Below are positions 9,049 to 18,600 of a DNA stretch of 64,000 bases, in pieces; position 1 is the first letter of the stretch, and each line of letters starts with the position of its first letter. Origin of the DNA: JACVRW01 sp963764665 (GTDB taxonomy: Bacteria; Actinomycetota; Thermoleophilia; Solirubrobacterales; Thermoleophilaceae); NCBI GenBank assembly GCA_963764665.1, contig CAVXTL010000021.1, positions 140,098 to 204,097 of the forward strand. The letters are read 5' to 3'. Under the pieces are notes generated by a model. The model did no database searches and was not told the origin of the DNA. It saw only the letters and a list, made by a program, of their open reading frames with translations. The position numbers were made by a program, and so were the translations under genes.

Positions 9049-9087
9049 GCCTGGACGCGAGCGGCCGCTTGCAAGCAGCGTCCAGGC
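9049..9087. promoter_or_regulatory. Perfect 10-bp inverted repeat upstream of the giant phosphatase gene
   Basis: GCCTGGACGC (9049-9058) and GCGTCCAGGC (9078-9087) are perfect reverse complements separated by 19 bases. That spacer contains the palindrome GCGGCCGC. The repeat lies about 60 bases upstream of the phosphatase start and downstream of the terminator at 9102-9119. It could be an operator or a 5'-UTR hairpin. Confidence 0.6.
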
Positions 9088-9101
9088 CAGGCGTGGAGCC
9101 G

Positions 9102-9119
9102 AAAAGTGGCCTTTGCCAC
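9102..9119 (-). terminator. Rho-independent terminator of the L,D-transpeptidase operon
   Basis: On the minus strand this reads GTGGC-AAAG-GCCAC-TTTT: a 5-bp GC-rich stem with a 4-base loop followed directly by four T. It lies 26 bases past the stop codon at 9145. Confidence 0.75.
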
Positions 9120-9144
9120 AAGCGGCGGGTCAGGCTCGGGGGCG

Positions 9145-9861
9145 CTAGCCCCGGATGGTCAGCGGAATGCCGCTGCCGATGCGTCCGGCCAGCCAGGTGA
9201 TGGCGTCCGTGCTGAGCCTGATGCACCCGTGGGACGCGGCCGAGCCGAGCGCGCCCGAGAGCCCGTTGACCCCGTGCATCGCGATCTGGCCGGGGCCGCC
9301 TTCGAATTCTTGGAGAACGTTCGACCGCGCGCTCGTGGCGAGCGCGTACGGACCGCCCACCTGCGAGCCGAGCGCGAGCGCCTCCTCGATGAAGAAGCCG
9401 CCGGTGGGCGTGGGTGTCGAGGACTTGCCGACGATGGCGCTGAAGCGACGTGCGACCCGGCCGTGGCGGTAGACCGTCACGCGGCGGGTGGACACGGTGA
9501 CTACCAGGCGCCACTCGGTGGACGATCGTCTCGTGTGACGGGCGCGGATCCAGCCGTGATGTCCGGCCGGCCTACCGGGGAGCCGGACGTGCACCCAGCG
9601 CGCCCCTCCGCGGCCAACGGTGCGCCCGAGGACGGGAAGGACGGTCCGCACGCCGGTGAGCGGGCGGCGCGCCGCCACGGACTCGACCCAGCGCGCGCCT
9701 GCGCTCGGGCGGGCACGCACGGCGTGATCCTGCGTCAGCACCACGAGCGGCCGGCCGGCTCGCACGCTCCCGCCCGCGGCGTGTGCCGGGACGGTGAGCG
9801 TGGAGCCGATGACCGCTGTGAGGAGCGCCACGCCCAGCAGCGGGCGCGCCCCGTGGCTCAT
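9145..9861 (-). CDS. Exported L,D-transpeptidase (YkuD domain)
   Basis: This 238-residue protein has a signal peptide (about 1-30, ending VPAHA), then an SH3-like segment (about 36-108, VLTQDHAVRARPSAGARWVE... HHGWIR) and a YkuD catalytic domain (about 118-238). The active-site elements are H196 in MHGVNG and H211-C213 in SHGCIRL. C213 is the expected nucleophile for forming 3-3 peptidoglycan cross-links or attaching proteins to the wall. The ATG at 9861 overlaps the stop of the DUF3494 gene as ATGA, so both are made from one transcript. A terminator follows at 9102-9119. Confidence 0.9.
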   Translation of the reverse strand: MSHGARPLLGVALLTAVIGSTLTVPAHAAGGSVRAGRPLVVLTQDHAVRARPSAGARWVESVAARRPLTGVRTVLPVLGRTVGRGGARWVHVRLPGRPAGHHGWIRARHTRRSSTEWRLVVTVSTRRVTVYRHGRVARRFSAIVGKSSTPTPTGGFFIEEALALGSQVGGPYALATSARSNVLQEFEGGPGQIAMHGVNGLSGALGSAASHGCIRLSTDAITWLAGRIGSGIPLTIRG

Positions 9862-11027
9862 CCGGTGAATCGCGACGGGCCCTGGCGGGGCTGGAGCAGC
9901 TGGGCGGCACACGCGCGGTATCTGAGCGCCACCGTCCTTGCCCGAGTCGCGTCCGTGAAGGTCACGTGCGCAGTGAGCCTGTGCCGGCCGGGGCCGGCGT
10001 TCAGCTGAATCCGGAAGGGGGAGCGCCTCACTGCCTTGACGCGCCTGCCGTCCAAGCGGAAGACCACTCGCTCGATCATGCGCCCGCGCACCGTGGCCCG
10101 GAAGCCGTCGGTGCAGGAGCTGCGTGAGCCGCGACGCACGGTCGCCCTGCCGTTGCGCGTGACCCGGTCTGCCCTGTTGGGGCCGCCGGGTCCCGCGCCG
10201 GGTCCCGCGCCGGTTCCGGTTCCGGGCCCAGCTCCGGCTCCGGTGCCGGGCGTGGTGCCGCCACCGGGCGTGGGGGTCGGGGTGGGCGTCGGGGTCGGCG
10301 TGGGCGTGGTGTTGGCGCCGCACCCGGCGGCGTTGAGGGTGTTGTTGTTCAGGGTGACCGCGCCGTTGCGGGCGAGTGCCCGCCCGAGCACGGTGGCTCC
10401 GCTGTTCAGCGAGATGCTCGTGAGCGCCATCAGGTTGCCCTGGAACGCCGTGCCGGTGCCGAGCGTGGCCGAGCTGCCGATCTGCCAGTAGACGTTGCAC
10501 GGTGAGGCTCCGTTGACCAGGAGCACCGAGCTGGCCGACGCGGTGGTCAGCGTCGAGCCGATCTCGAAGACGAACTGCGCGTTCGGGTCGCCCTGGGCGT
10601 CGAGCGTGAGCTGCCCGGTGAGCTGTGCGGAGGTGTCGAACCCGTAGGCCCCCGCGACGAGCGTCAGGCCTCCGAGGTCGATGCCCGTCAGGTCGTCGGC
10701 CGGCGCAACGGGCTCCCCGGCGGCGACGTTGTAGGCGGTGGTCAGGTCGAGTTGCGCCTGAGCCGCGACGCCGTCGTTGGCATGAGTGGCTCCGTTGACG
10801 ACGGCGGGAAGGCCGAAGCCCACCAGCGCGGTACCCGGGGAGACGCCGAGGTCTCCGTTGAGCACCGACGGGCCGGTGTTGGTGACGGTCGAGCCGCCGA
10901 GGACCACGAATGAGCCTGTTGTGCCGAGATCGACCTGAGCCGCGGCGGGACCGGCATGGAAGGCGAATAGAACGGCGAGCAGAGCCGCGAGCGGCCCGAT
11001 GCGCCTCAGATGGATGGGGCTGGACAT
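9858..11027 (-). CDS. Exported DUF3494 (ice-binding-like) protein
   Basis: A 389-residue secreted protein with a signal peptide (about 1-30, ending GPAAA). A DUF3494 beta-solenoid domain (about 32-240) follows, with family marks LGTTGSFVVLGGSTVTNTG, LNGDLGVSPGT, PNAQFVFEIGSTLTTA and VYWQIGSSATLGTGTAF. Then come a Thr-Pro linker (about 243-257), a Gly/Ala-rich stretch and a basic C-terminal domain with two Cys (about 300-389). DUF3494 covers ice-binding proteins and adhesins; in a non-polar actinobacterium an adhesin or surface role is at least as likely. The ATG at 11027 is preceded by GGGAGAGGA. The leader contains a riboswitch candidate. It is translationally coupled to the L,D-transpeptidase. 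Confidence 0.85.
   Translation of the reverse strand: MSSPIHLRRIGPLAALLAVLFAFHAGPAAAQVDLGTTGSFVVLGGSTVTNTGPSVLNGDLGVSPGTALVGFGLPAVVNGATHANDGVAAQAQLDLTTAYNVAAGEPVAPADDLTGIDLGGLTLVAGAYGFDTSAQLTGQLTLDAQGDPNAQFVFEIGSTLTTASASSVLLVNGASPCNVYWQIGSSATLGTGTAFQGNLMALTSISLNSGATVLGRALARNGAVTLNNNTLNAAGCGANTTPTPTPTPTPTPTPGGGTTPGTGAGAGPGTGTGAGPGAGPGGPNRADRVTRNGRATVRRGSRSSCTDGFRATVRGRMIERVVFRLDGRRVKAVRRSPFRIQLNAGPGRHRLTAHVTFTDATRARTVALRYRACAAQLLQPRQGPSRFTG
10180..10312. repeat. Low-complexity coding repeat (Thr-Pro and Gly/Ala linkers)
   Basis: Short-period GC-rich repeats encode the linker of the DUF3494 protein: a six-base GGCGTG/GGGGTC-type run (about 10264-10312, Thr-Pro on the minus strand), then GGTCCC/GGTTCC-type units (Gly-Pro, Gly-Ala). 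Length changes here would alter linker length without changing frame. Confidence 0.7.
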
Positions 11028-11116
11028 GACGTCCTCTCCCTATGTGACGAGCAGCCCCTGCGACGTTCCTATGGCGCCACGGACCGCATTGGCTGGGCGG
11101 CCGTGTGGATGTGGCA

Positions 11117-11195
11117 CTCCTTCGGTAGCCCGGCGCACTCCGGGCGGAGTTCCGTGGCTTTGCGGACCCGCCTCGCGACGAGGGTGCCTGTGTCG
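11117..11195 (-). ncRNA. Cyclic-di-GMP-I (GEMM-I) riboswitch candidate
   Basis: Read on the minus strand, the leader of the DUF3494 gene contains the landmarks of the GEMM-I aptamer in order. First is CACAGGCACC (rc of about 11183-11192). Next is a hairpin closed by a GCGA tetraloop, six pairs including two G-U wobbles. The invariant-looking CCGCAAAGCCACGG (rc of about 11154-11167) follows, then a second hairpin ACTCC-GCCC-GGAGT, and finally GCCGGGCTACCG (rc of about 11123-11134). GCAAAGCC and CGGG-TACCG match the conserved joining regions of the known aptamer, and a GNRA-capped first stem is a class feature. It sits about 90 bases before the ATG. The expression platform is not resolved. Confidence 0.75.
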
Positions 11196-11213
11196 AGAAG
11201 ATTCTCTGGTGTC

Positions 11214-12461
11214 TTAGCCCATCGCCACTTTGGGGCCGCGGCTTGAGCCGGAACCACCCAGGCGGACGGGAAGCGTCTTCAGCTGGTTCACGAAAGGAGA
11301 CTCCACGTAGAGCGGCTCGCCCGCGAGCGCCATCACGGGGTACCGGGACAGGGTCTCCTCGAGCAGGATCTGCAGCTCCAGGCGCGCGAGCGCCGTGCCG
11401 AGACAGAAGTGGCGCCCGCCGGCACCGAAGGCCTGGTGCTCGGGATTGCGGGTCACGTCGAAGGTGTCGGCGTCCTCGTAGCGCGACTCGTCCCGGTTCG
11501 AGGACACGTACCACATAACCACCTTGTCGCCGGCGGCGATCTGCGCGCCGTTCAGCTCCGCGTCTCGTGTGGCGGTGCGCGCGAAGTGAGCGAACGCGGG
11601 GAACATCCGCAGCGACTCCTCGACCGCGGCGGCCACGAGCGACGGGTCGTCGAGCAGCTTCTGGCGCTGCTCCGGGTTCTCGAGGAGCGCGCGCATGCCA
11701 CTGCAGTAAGTCGCCTTGGTGCTGTCGTTTCCGGCGGCCACGAGCAGGAAGAAGCCCATGACGATCTCGTGCTCCTCGAGCCGCTCTCCGTCCACCTCGG
11801 CGTGGACCAGGACGCTCGTGAGATCGTCGGTCGGGTTCTCGCGGCGCTCCGCGATCAGCTTGCCGCAGCGCTCGAAGATCTCCGGCACGTCGCGCTGCAT
11901 CACGGACTCCACGCCCTCCGGGTTCAGGTCCGGATCCCCCGCGCCCAGGGTGGTGTTCATCAGCCGCGCCCAGACCTCGTCGTCCTCGGGGGGGATGCCC
12001 ATGAAGCTGCCGATCACGCGCGAGACGACCGGCTGCGCAACGTCGGTAACGAGGTCGCACTCGTCGCGCCCCTCCAGCCGGTCGAGCACCCCCACGGTGA
12101 TCTCCCGGATGGTCGGTTCGTGCTCGGCGATCCGCTTCGGCGTGAATCCGCGCTGGAAGAGAGCCTTGAGGCGGTCGTGCTTCGGCGGGTCCATTCCGAT
12201 GAACATCGCCTGCGTGAGCTCGAGCGGGATGATCGCGTCGCGCAGGGCGGTGATGCCGGTGGCCGACGAATAGGTCTGCCAGTCGCGGCTTACCGCGTGC
12301 ACGTCGTCGGCCGTGGTCACCGACCAGTAGCCGGCCTCGTCGGGGTACTCGGAGATTCGCGGCGTCCAGTGCACCGGGCACTCCGAGCGCATTCGCTTGA
12401 AGAGCTCGTAGGGCGGACCGTCGACCCATTCCTCGCGCTCGGTCACGAGCACCTGGTCCAC
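11214..12461 (-). CDS. Cytochrome P450
   Basis: A 415-residue soluble bacterial P450. The I-helix oxygen-binding motif is AAGNDST, the K-helix ExxR is ESLRMFP, and the haem loop is FGAGGRHFCLG with the cysteine ligand at residue 353. DPPKHDRLKALFQRGFTP is the usual C-helix region. It starts at GTG 12461. It is divergent from the nitronate monooxygenase gene with about 106 bases between them. It probably hydroxylates a lipid or xenobiotic using a ferredoxin encoded elsewhere; no ferredoxin gene is adjacent. The substrate is unknown. Confidence 0.9.
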   Translation of the reverse strand: MDQVLVTEREEWVDGPPYELFKRMRSECPVHWTPRISEYPDEAGYWSVTTADDVHAVSRDWQTYSSATGITALRDAIIPLELTQAMFIGMDPPKHDRLKALFQRGFTPKRIAEHEPTIREITVGVLDRLEGRDECDLVTDVAQPVVSRVIGSFMGIPPEDDEVWARLMNTTLGAGDPDLNPEGVESVMQRDVPEIFERCGKLIAERRENPTDDLTSVLVHAEVDGERLEEHEIVMGFFLLVAAGNDSTKATYCSGMRALLENPEQRQKLLDDPSLVAAAVEESLRMFPAFAHFARTATRDAELNGAQIAAGDKVVMWYVSSNRDESRYEDADTFDVTRNPEHQAFGAGGRHFCLGTALARLELQILLEETLSRYPVMALAGEPLYVESPFVNQLKTLPVRLGGSGSSRGPKVAMG

Positions 12462-12567
12462 CGGCCTGGGATCGGCGTCCGAGCGCGGATCGATTTCGGG
12501 GCGCGAGGTCAGGACTCGACCCTATCCGGAGTGGCGGGCAGGCGCAAAGGGGGTAGCCTCGGAGCTC

Positions 12568-13611
12568 GTGCGCACGCGGGTCACCGAACTGCTCGGAGTG
12601 GAGCACCCGGTCCTCCAGGCGCCCATGGCCAGAGCGGCCACGCCGGAGCTGGCCGCCGCGGTCAGCGCGGCAGGCGGGCTGGGAGCCCTCGGCTCGGCGA
12701 TGCTCGACGTGGACGAGCTGCGCGCCCAGGTGGCGGCGGTTCGCGCCGGCACCGACCGGCCGTTCCAGCTCAACTTCTTCTGCCACGAGCCGCCGCACCT
12801 GGATGCTGCCGCGATCAGCGCTGCCAGGGCGGCGCTCGCGCCGCTGTACGCGGAGCTCGGCCTGGGCGAGCCGCCCGAGCCGTCCACGCCGCCGGTGGCC
12901 TTCGACGAGCAGCGGCTCGAGGCGCTGCTCGAGATCCACCCACCGGTCGTCAGCTTCCACTTCGGGCTGCCGGGCGGTGAGGCGCTCGCGGCCTGCCGTG
13001 AGGCCGGCATCACCGTGCTCGCGAGCGCCACCACGGTAGCCGAGGCACGCGATCTCGAGGAGCGCGGCGTGGACGCCGTGGTGGCTCAGGGGGCGGAGGC
13101 CGGCGGCCACCGCGGCAGCTATCTGGTGGACGGCGACGACGGTCCCGTCGGCACGCTGGCGCTCGTGCCGCAGGTGGTGGACGCGGTGTCCGTGCCGGTG
13201 GTGGCCGCGGGTGGCATCGCGGACGGCCGTGGGCTCGCCGCGGCGCTGGTGCTGGGAGCCGGCGCGGCTCAGGTGGGCACGGCGTTCTTGGTCTGCCCGG
13301 AGAGCGCCGCCCCGCCGCTCTATCGCGAGGCGCTGGGCGCCGCCGACGCCGAGCGCACCACGATCACGCGCGCATACTCTGGGCGGCCCGCACGCGTGAT
13401 CCGCAATCGCGGCACCGAGGAGGTCTTGGAGCCGTTGCCCTACCCGGCGCAGCTGTCGCTCACCGCGGCGCTGTGGGGCGCAGGCGCCGATCCCGCGGAC
13501 TTCCTCCCGCTGTTCGCCGGGCAGGGCGCGCTGCTCGCTCGCGCCGCCCCGGCCGCCGAGGTGGTCGCGGGCCTCGTGCGCGACGCGGAGCAAGCGCTCA
13601 CCCGCGACTGA
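12568..13611 (+). CDS. Nitronate monooxygenase-like flavoprotein (NMO / 2-nitropropane dioxygenase family)
   Basis: This 347-residue FMN TIM-barrel protein starts at GTG 12568. Family marks are the N-terminal VEHPVLQAPMARAATPELAA, the strand SFHFG, the motif AQGAEAGGHRGS with the usual catalytic-site His, and the phosphate-binding VVAAGGIADGRGLAAAL followed by GAGAAQVGTAFL. It most resembles class I NMOs, which oxidise alkyl nitronates such as propionate-3-nitronate. The same fold includes FabK enoyl reductases, so the exact reaction is inferred. Confidence 0.85.
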   Translation: MRTRVTELLGVEHPVLQAPMARAATPELAAAVSAAGGLGALGSAMLDVDELRAQVAAVRAGTDRPFQLNFFCHEPPHLDAAAISAARAALAPLYAELGLGEPPEPSTPPVAFDEQRLEALLEIHPPVVSFHFGLPGGEALAACREAGITVLASATTVAEARDLEERGVDAVVAQGAEAGGHRGSYLVDGDDGPVGTLALVPQVVDAVSVPVVAAGGIADGRGLAAALVLGAGAAQVGTAFLVCPESAAPPLYREALGAADAERTTITRAYSGRPARVIRNRGTEEVLEPLPYPAQLSLTAALWGAGADPADFLPLFAGQGALLARAAPAAEVVAGLVRDAEQALTRD

Positions 13612-13642
13612 GCTGTTCCGACCTGCGCGGTACGGTGGCCGG

Positions 13643-15607
13643 ATGCGCCGCCTACCGCTACTCGTGACCCTGGCCATCGTCTCCACCGCCCTGGTGCTGC
13701 CCGCGGCAGCGGAGGCGGCCAGGTGCAACGGCGTGCCGAAGAAGGGCTGCCTGCTCCCGTTCCCCAACGACCACGCCCTGACCAAGCGCGACGCCAAGAC
13801 CCCCACCGGCCGGCGCGTGGCCCTCGTCCGCTCGGCGATGCCGGCGAACACGAGCGGCGCGCGGATCGATCCGCGCGAGTGGAACCGCAACGACGGCTTC
13901 AGCCCGGGCCAGCCGATCACGGTGCACCTGCCGTTCGTGAGGACCCAGGCGCGGTTCCGGCGCTCGGGCATCGTGCCGGTGAACGACCTGGCCAGGTACC
14001 GCGGCCGCCGGCAGCCGCTGCTGTTGCTCGACGAGAAGACCGGCAGGCGCCAGATCGTGTGGGGCGAGCTGGACGCCGGCGACGCGAAGGCCGCCAGCCG
14101 TAACGTCATCATCCATCCCGCGAAGAACCTGGTTCCGGGACGCCGCTACGTCGTGGTGCTCCGGAACCTCGGGCGCCGGGCGCCGCGCGGCCTCTGGCGC
14201 ACCACCTCCAAGGGTCTCCGCAAGGCGCTCAAGAAGGCGAAGGTCAGGCGCTCAAGCGTGTACCTCGCGTGGAACTTCACGGTTGCCAGCGACAGGTCGC
14301 TCACGGCCCGCCTGCTGAAGATCCGCGCCGATGCCTTCAGGCAGCTGGGCGACACCAAGCTCGGCGACGGGATCATCCAGGGGAAGGCGCCCGCGTTCTC
14401 GATCAGCTCGGTCGAGAGCTTCACGCCCGCCCAGGACCCGCTCATCGCGCGCAGGATCTCGGGCACGTTCACGGTTCCCTGCTACCTCGACAAGGCGGGG
14501 TGCCCGCCCGGCTCGCGCTACCACTACTCGAGTTCCAAGCGTGACGCGCTGCCCACCCAGATCCCGGGCAACGTCACGCAGGCGCCGTTCAAGTGCAACA
14601 TCCCGCGCGCCGCGTTCTCCTCGCCGTCGCGCATCGCGCTGTACGGCCACGGCCTGCTCGGCACTCACCAGCAGATCGAGGAGATCAACATCCAGAACAT
14701 GAGCGCGGAGCACGACTTCACGTTCTGCGCCACCGACTGGGCGGGGATGTCGAGCGCCGACGTGCCCAACGCGATCTCGATCCTCCAGAACATCTCGAAG
14801 TTCCCGTCGCTGGCCGACCGCCTCCAGCAGGGAGTCCTCAACACGCTCTACCTGGGGCGGCTGCTCGCGCACCCGCAGGGCTTCGCCGCCAACGCCGCCT
14901 TCCAGGGCGCGGGCGCCCAGAAGCTGCTCGACACGTCGCAGCTCTACTTCGACTCGAACTCGCAGGGAGCGATCCTGGGCGGCCTGGCCACCGCCGTGGC
15001 GCCCGACTGGCGGCGAGCCGTGCTGGGCGTGGCGACGATGAACTACGGGACGCTGCTGCCGCGCTCGGTCGACTTCGACACCTACAACGCCGTCTTCAAG
15101 CCCGCCTATCCCGACGGCGGCACCCGCCTGCTGATCGTGTCCCTCATTCAGATGCTCTGGGATCGCGGGGAGACCAACGGCTGGGCCCATCGCGTGACCA
15201 CGCGGCCGCCGCGCGACACGCCGAGGCACACCGTGCTCCTGCATGTGGCGATCGGCGACCACCAGGTGGCCAACGCCATGTCCGACGTCGAGGCGCGATC
15301 GATCGGCGCCCGCGCCTACCGGCCGGCGGTGGACCCCGGCCGCTCCACCGACAAGACGCCGCTGTTCGGGATCCCGAGTATCGGCAGCTTCCCCTTCAGG
15401 GGCTCGGCGATCGTGTACTGGGACGGCGGCCCCCAGACGCCGCCGGCGCCTGCCCTCAACATCCCGAACCGCGGCGGACTGGATTCACACGCCTTCCCGC
15501 GCAACACCGTGGCGGCGCGCAGCCAGAAGTCGGCGTTCCTGTCGCCCAACAGCGCGGTGATCGACGTGTGCGGCGGCAACCCCTGCCGCACCGACAACTA
15601 CAAGTGA
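13643..15607 (+). CDS. Exported lipase-like alpha/beta-hydrolase
   Basis: This 654-residue protein has a signal peptide (about 1-25, ending AAAEAA). Its N-terminal half is beta-rich, with GQPITVHLPFVRTQARF and RYVVVLRNLG; this resembles the Ig-like N-terminal region of extracellular bacterial lipases. The C-terminal half is hydrolase-like. SRIALYGHGLLGTHQQ gives the oxyanion HG motif, S440 in FDSNSQGAI is the probable nucleophile (Asn replacing the first Gly of GxSxG), and H540 in GDHQVAN is a candidate catalytic His. Six or more Cys residues suggest disulfides outside the cell. It ends 50 bases before the subtilase gene, so co-expression is plausible. The substrate is unknown. Confidence 0.7.
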   Translation: MRRLPLLVTLAIVSTALVLPAAAEAARCNGVPKKGCLLPFPNDHALTKRDAKTPTGRRVALVRSAMPANTSGARIDPREWNRNDGFSPGQPITVHLPFVRTQARFRRSGIVPVNDLARYRGRRQPLLLLDEKTGRRQIVWGELDAGDAKAASRNVIIHPAKNLVPGRRYVVVLRNLGRRAPRGLWRTTSKGLRKALKKAKVRRSSVYLAWNFTVASDRSLTARLLKIRADAFRQLGDTKLGDGIIQGKAPAFSISSVESFTPAQDPLIARRISGTFTVPCYLDKAGCPPGSRYHYSSSKRDALPTQIPGNVTQAPFKCNIPRAAFSSPSRIALYGHGLLGTHQQIEEINIQNMSAEHDFTFCATDWAGMSSADVPNAISILQNISKFPSLADRLQQGVLNTLYLGRLLAHPQGFAANAAFQGAGAQKLLDTSQLYFDSNSQGAILGGLATAVAPDWRRAVLGVATMNYGTLLPRSVDFDTYNAVFKPAYPDGGTRLLIVSLIQMLWDRGETNGWAHRVTTRPPRDTPRHTVLLHVAIGDHQVANAMSDVEARSIGARAYRPAVDPGRSTDKTPLFGIPSIGSFPFRGSAIVYWDGGPQTPPAPALNIPNRGGLDSHAFPRNTVAARSQKSAFLSPNSAVIDVCGGNPCRTDNYK

Positions 15608-15657
15608 CGGGCGCGTAGCGCCACCCGCCGCAGTACGGGCACGGGGGGTGTCCGGAT

Positions 15658-18600
15658 GTGAAACGCTTGCGCCCCGCCGCCCCGAGGAGCCTGAAGATTC
15701 GAGGAAGAGCCCGCCGCCTCGCCGTAGCCGCGCTGATCGCGTGCCTGCTTGTCGCGGCGCCGGCGCTCGGCGCCTTCCCCGGAGCCAACCCGGACGAGAG
15801 CGTCCGGCTGGGCACGCCCAACGATCCCGACTTCGATTCCTGCGAGCCGGACAACGATGGCGGAGCCACCTGCTCGAACGTGTTCGACGAGGAGCTCGAG
15901 CGCTTCGGGTTCGCACCCAACGCCTCGCAGCTCACGGCGCTGTACAAGCCGCCGTTCGACGCTCACGTCACCCGCCTTCAGGCGCAGAACACCGCGGCGG
16001 GCCGCAACCCGCTCGGCCAGGTGTCGGGCGTGTCGGCCGACCGCGCCTGGAAGCGCTCCATCGGTCGGCCGGACGTGGAGATCGCGATCCTCGACACCGG
16101 GATCCGCTGGAACAACACGCAGCTGCGCAAGAAGATCGCGCTCAACGAGGCCGAGCTGCCCACGCCGCAGACCACGGGCGGCGCGACGTGCGCGCAGGAC
16201 GACTGCAACAACGACGGCGCGTTCGACGTCGACGACTTCGCGAACGATCCGCGTGTGTCCGTGTCGGACGGCCACGCGGAGTCGGACTCGCTGCTCGACG
16301 CGAGCGACCTGATCGCCGCGTTCGACGGCGACGGCGACAACGACGGGAACGGCTACGTCGACGACATTGCCGGCTGGGACTTCTTCGACGACGACAACGA
16401 CCCGTACGACGCCTCGAGCTATTCGAGCGCCTCCAACCACGGGTCGGGTCGAGCCGTCGAGGCCGGGTCGCAGACGAACGACGGCGCGGGCGGCACGGGC
16501 GTCTGCCCCCGCTGCCAGATCGTCCCGCTGCGCTCGTGGGACACCTTCGTGATGGACGTGAACAACTTCTCCCAGGCCGTCCTCTATGCCGCGGACAACA
16601 ACATCGAGGTCGTGGAGGGCGCGGTAGGAGGCCTGTTCAACTCGCGCTTCGGCCGGGCGGCGTTCAGGGAGGCCTACCGCAAGGGCGTCTTCCTCGCGAT
16701 CGTCTCCTCGGACCTGAACACGGCGGACAACAACATCCCGACCGTCTACGACGAGGCGATGCAGGTGCAGGGCAGCGTGTCCGACGTGGAGGGGCTGGGT
16801 CAGAGCAGCGCCGAGATCGGCGCGTTCCTCGGTGACCTGGGGATCCCGACCTCGGCGCCCATCGGCACCTGGTTCCGGAACTCCGGCACCACCCAGTACG
16901 GCGGCCACGCTCACGTGGTCATGCCGGCGGTCACCGGATCGCAGGCCACCGGCCAGGCGGCGGGGGCGGCCGGGCTCGTGGCGTCGTTCGGACGCCAGAA
17001 GACACCCGGGGCGCCGCTCGAGCCGAACGAGATCAAGCAGCTGCTCACGCTCACCGCCGAGGACGTGGTGGCGCAGAACACCACCGGACTGGGAGTGGCC
17101 GACCCCGCGCAGGTGGGCTGGGACCAGCACTTCGGCTACGGCCGCCCCGACCTCGGGCTCGCGCTCGAGCGGATCGACCAGGGCAAGATCCCGCCGCAGG
17201 CCCTCATCACGGGACCCGACTGGTTCGCGCCGCTCAACCTCGCTCGCCAGACCTCGGTTCAGATCAGTGGCCGGCTGTCCGCCAAGCGCGCGGCCGGCTA
17301 CACGTGGAAGCTCCAGTGGGCCCCGGGCATAGAGCCCGCCGAGGCCGACTTCCAGGACGTGGGCACGCAGAGCGCCTCGGCGCCCATCGACGGCGCGCTG
17401 GGCACGATCAACCTCAACACCGTGCGCGCCGCGCTCGACGCGCGCACCGGGGGCGGCGCCACCACGGATCCCACGGCGCCCGCCAAGGGCCCGGGCGACA
17501 AGGACCCGAACGAGCCCGCCTTCACCGTGCGCGTGGTGGTCACCGACACCGCGGGCAACCGCGGCGAGGACCGCAAGGTGCTGTTCGCCTATCGCGACAC
17601 CACCCTGCACGCGGGCTGGGCGCGGCACACCGGCACCGGGGGCGAGGCCTCGCAGCGGATGTTCGACCTGAACGGCGACAATCAGCTGGACATCGTGGAG
17701 GCCGACTCGAGCGGCGAGCTGAGCGTGCTGAAGGCCGACGGCACGCCGCTGGCGAGCTTCAACGGCGGCCAGCCGGTCCGGACGCTCACCTACGCGAACG
17801 TGCACGCGGGCGCGCCCTCCTACGCACAGGTGGCGCCCCCACGCGAGGTGCTGCGCACGCCGGCGATCGGTGACGTGGACGGCGACCTCGAGCCCGAGAT
17901 CGTGGACTCGGCGGGCGAGCACGTCTATGCCTGGAACGCCGACGGCAGCGTGGTCCCCGGGTTCCCGGTCCGGATCGACCCGGCCAGGTCGGCGCCCGCC
18001 CTGCGCACGCGCGAGAACCACATCAAGCGCGGCTTCATAGCCTCGCCCACACTCGGCGACCTCGTCGGCGGCCCCGCCCTCGAGATCGTGGTGCCGTCGC
18101 TCGACCAGCACGTGTACGCCTGGAACGGCCAGGGCAACGCGCTCCCCGGCTTCCCGAGCAAGCTGAGGGATCCGGCGCTCGACGGGGCCGAGATCATCAA
18201 CACGGCAGCCCTCGGAAACATCGCGGGGGACGCGCGCCCCGAGATCGTCGTGCCCACGGCCGAGTTCGACCCCGATCCCACGGCGCCGGGCACGCCGTCG
18301 GGTCCGCTCGACCTGGCCGGCACGATCCGCGGCGGCGTGACGAACATCCTGGCGAACGCCCTGGGCGGGAGCGGACGCACGTACGCGCTGGGCGCGAACG
18401 GCGCGGTCCTGCCCGGCTGGCCGATCAAGCCGAACGGCGCCGTGCCGGACGCGCTTCCGCTGGTCGGGCCCGGGGTGGACCACGTGCTGGCCAACGTGGA
18501 CGCCGATCCTCTGCTCGAGGTGATCGGGAACGTGGCCACCGGTGACGTGGAGGCCCACAACGGCGACGGGTCGGCCGTCACGACCTACGACGCCTCGCCC

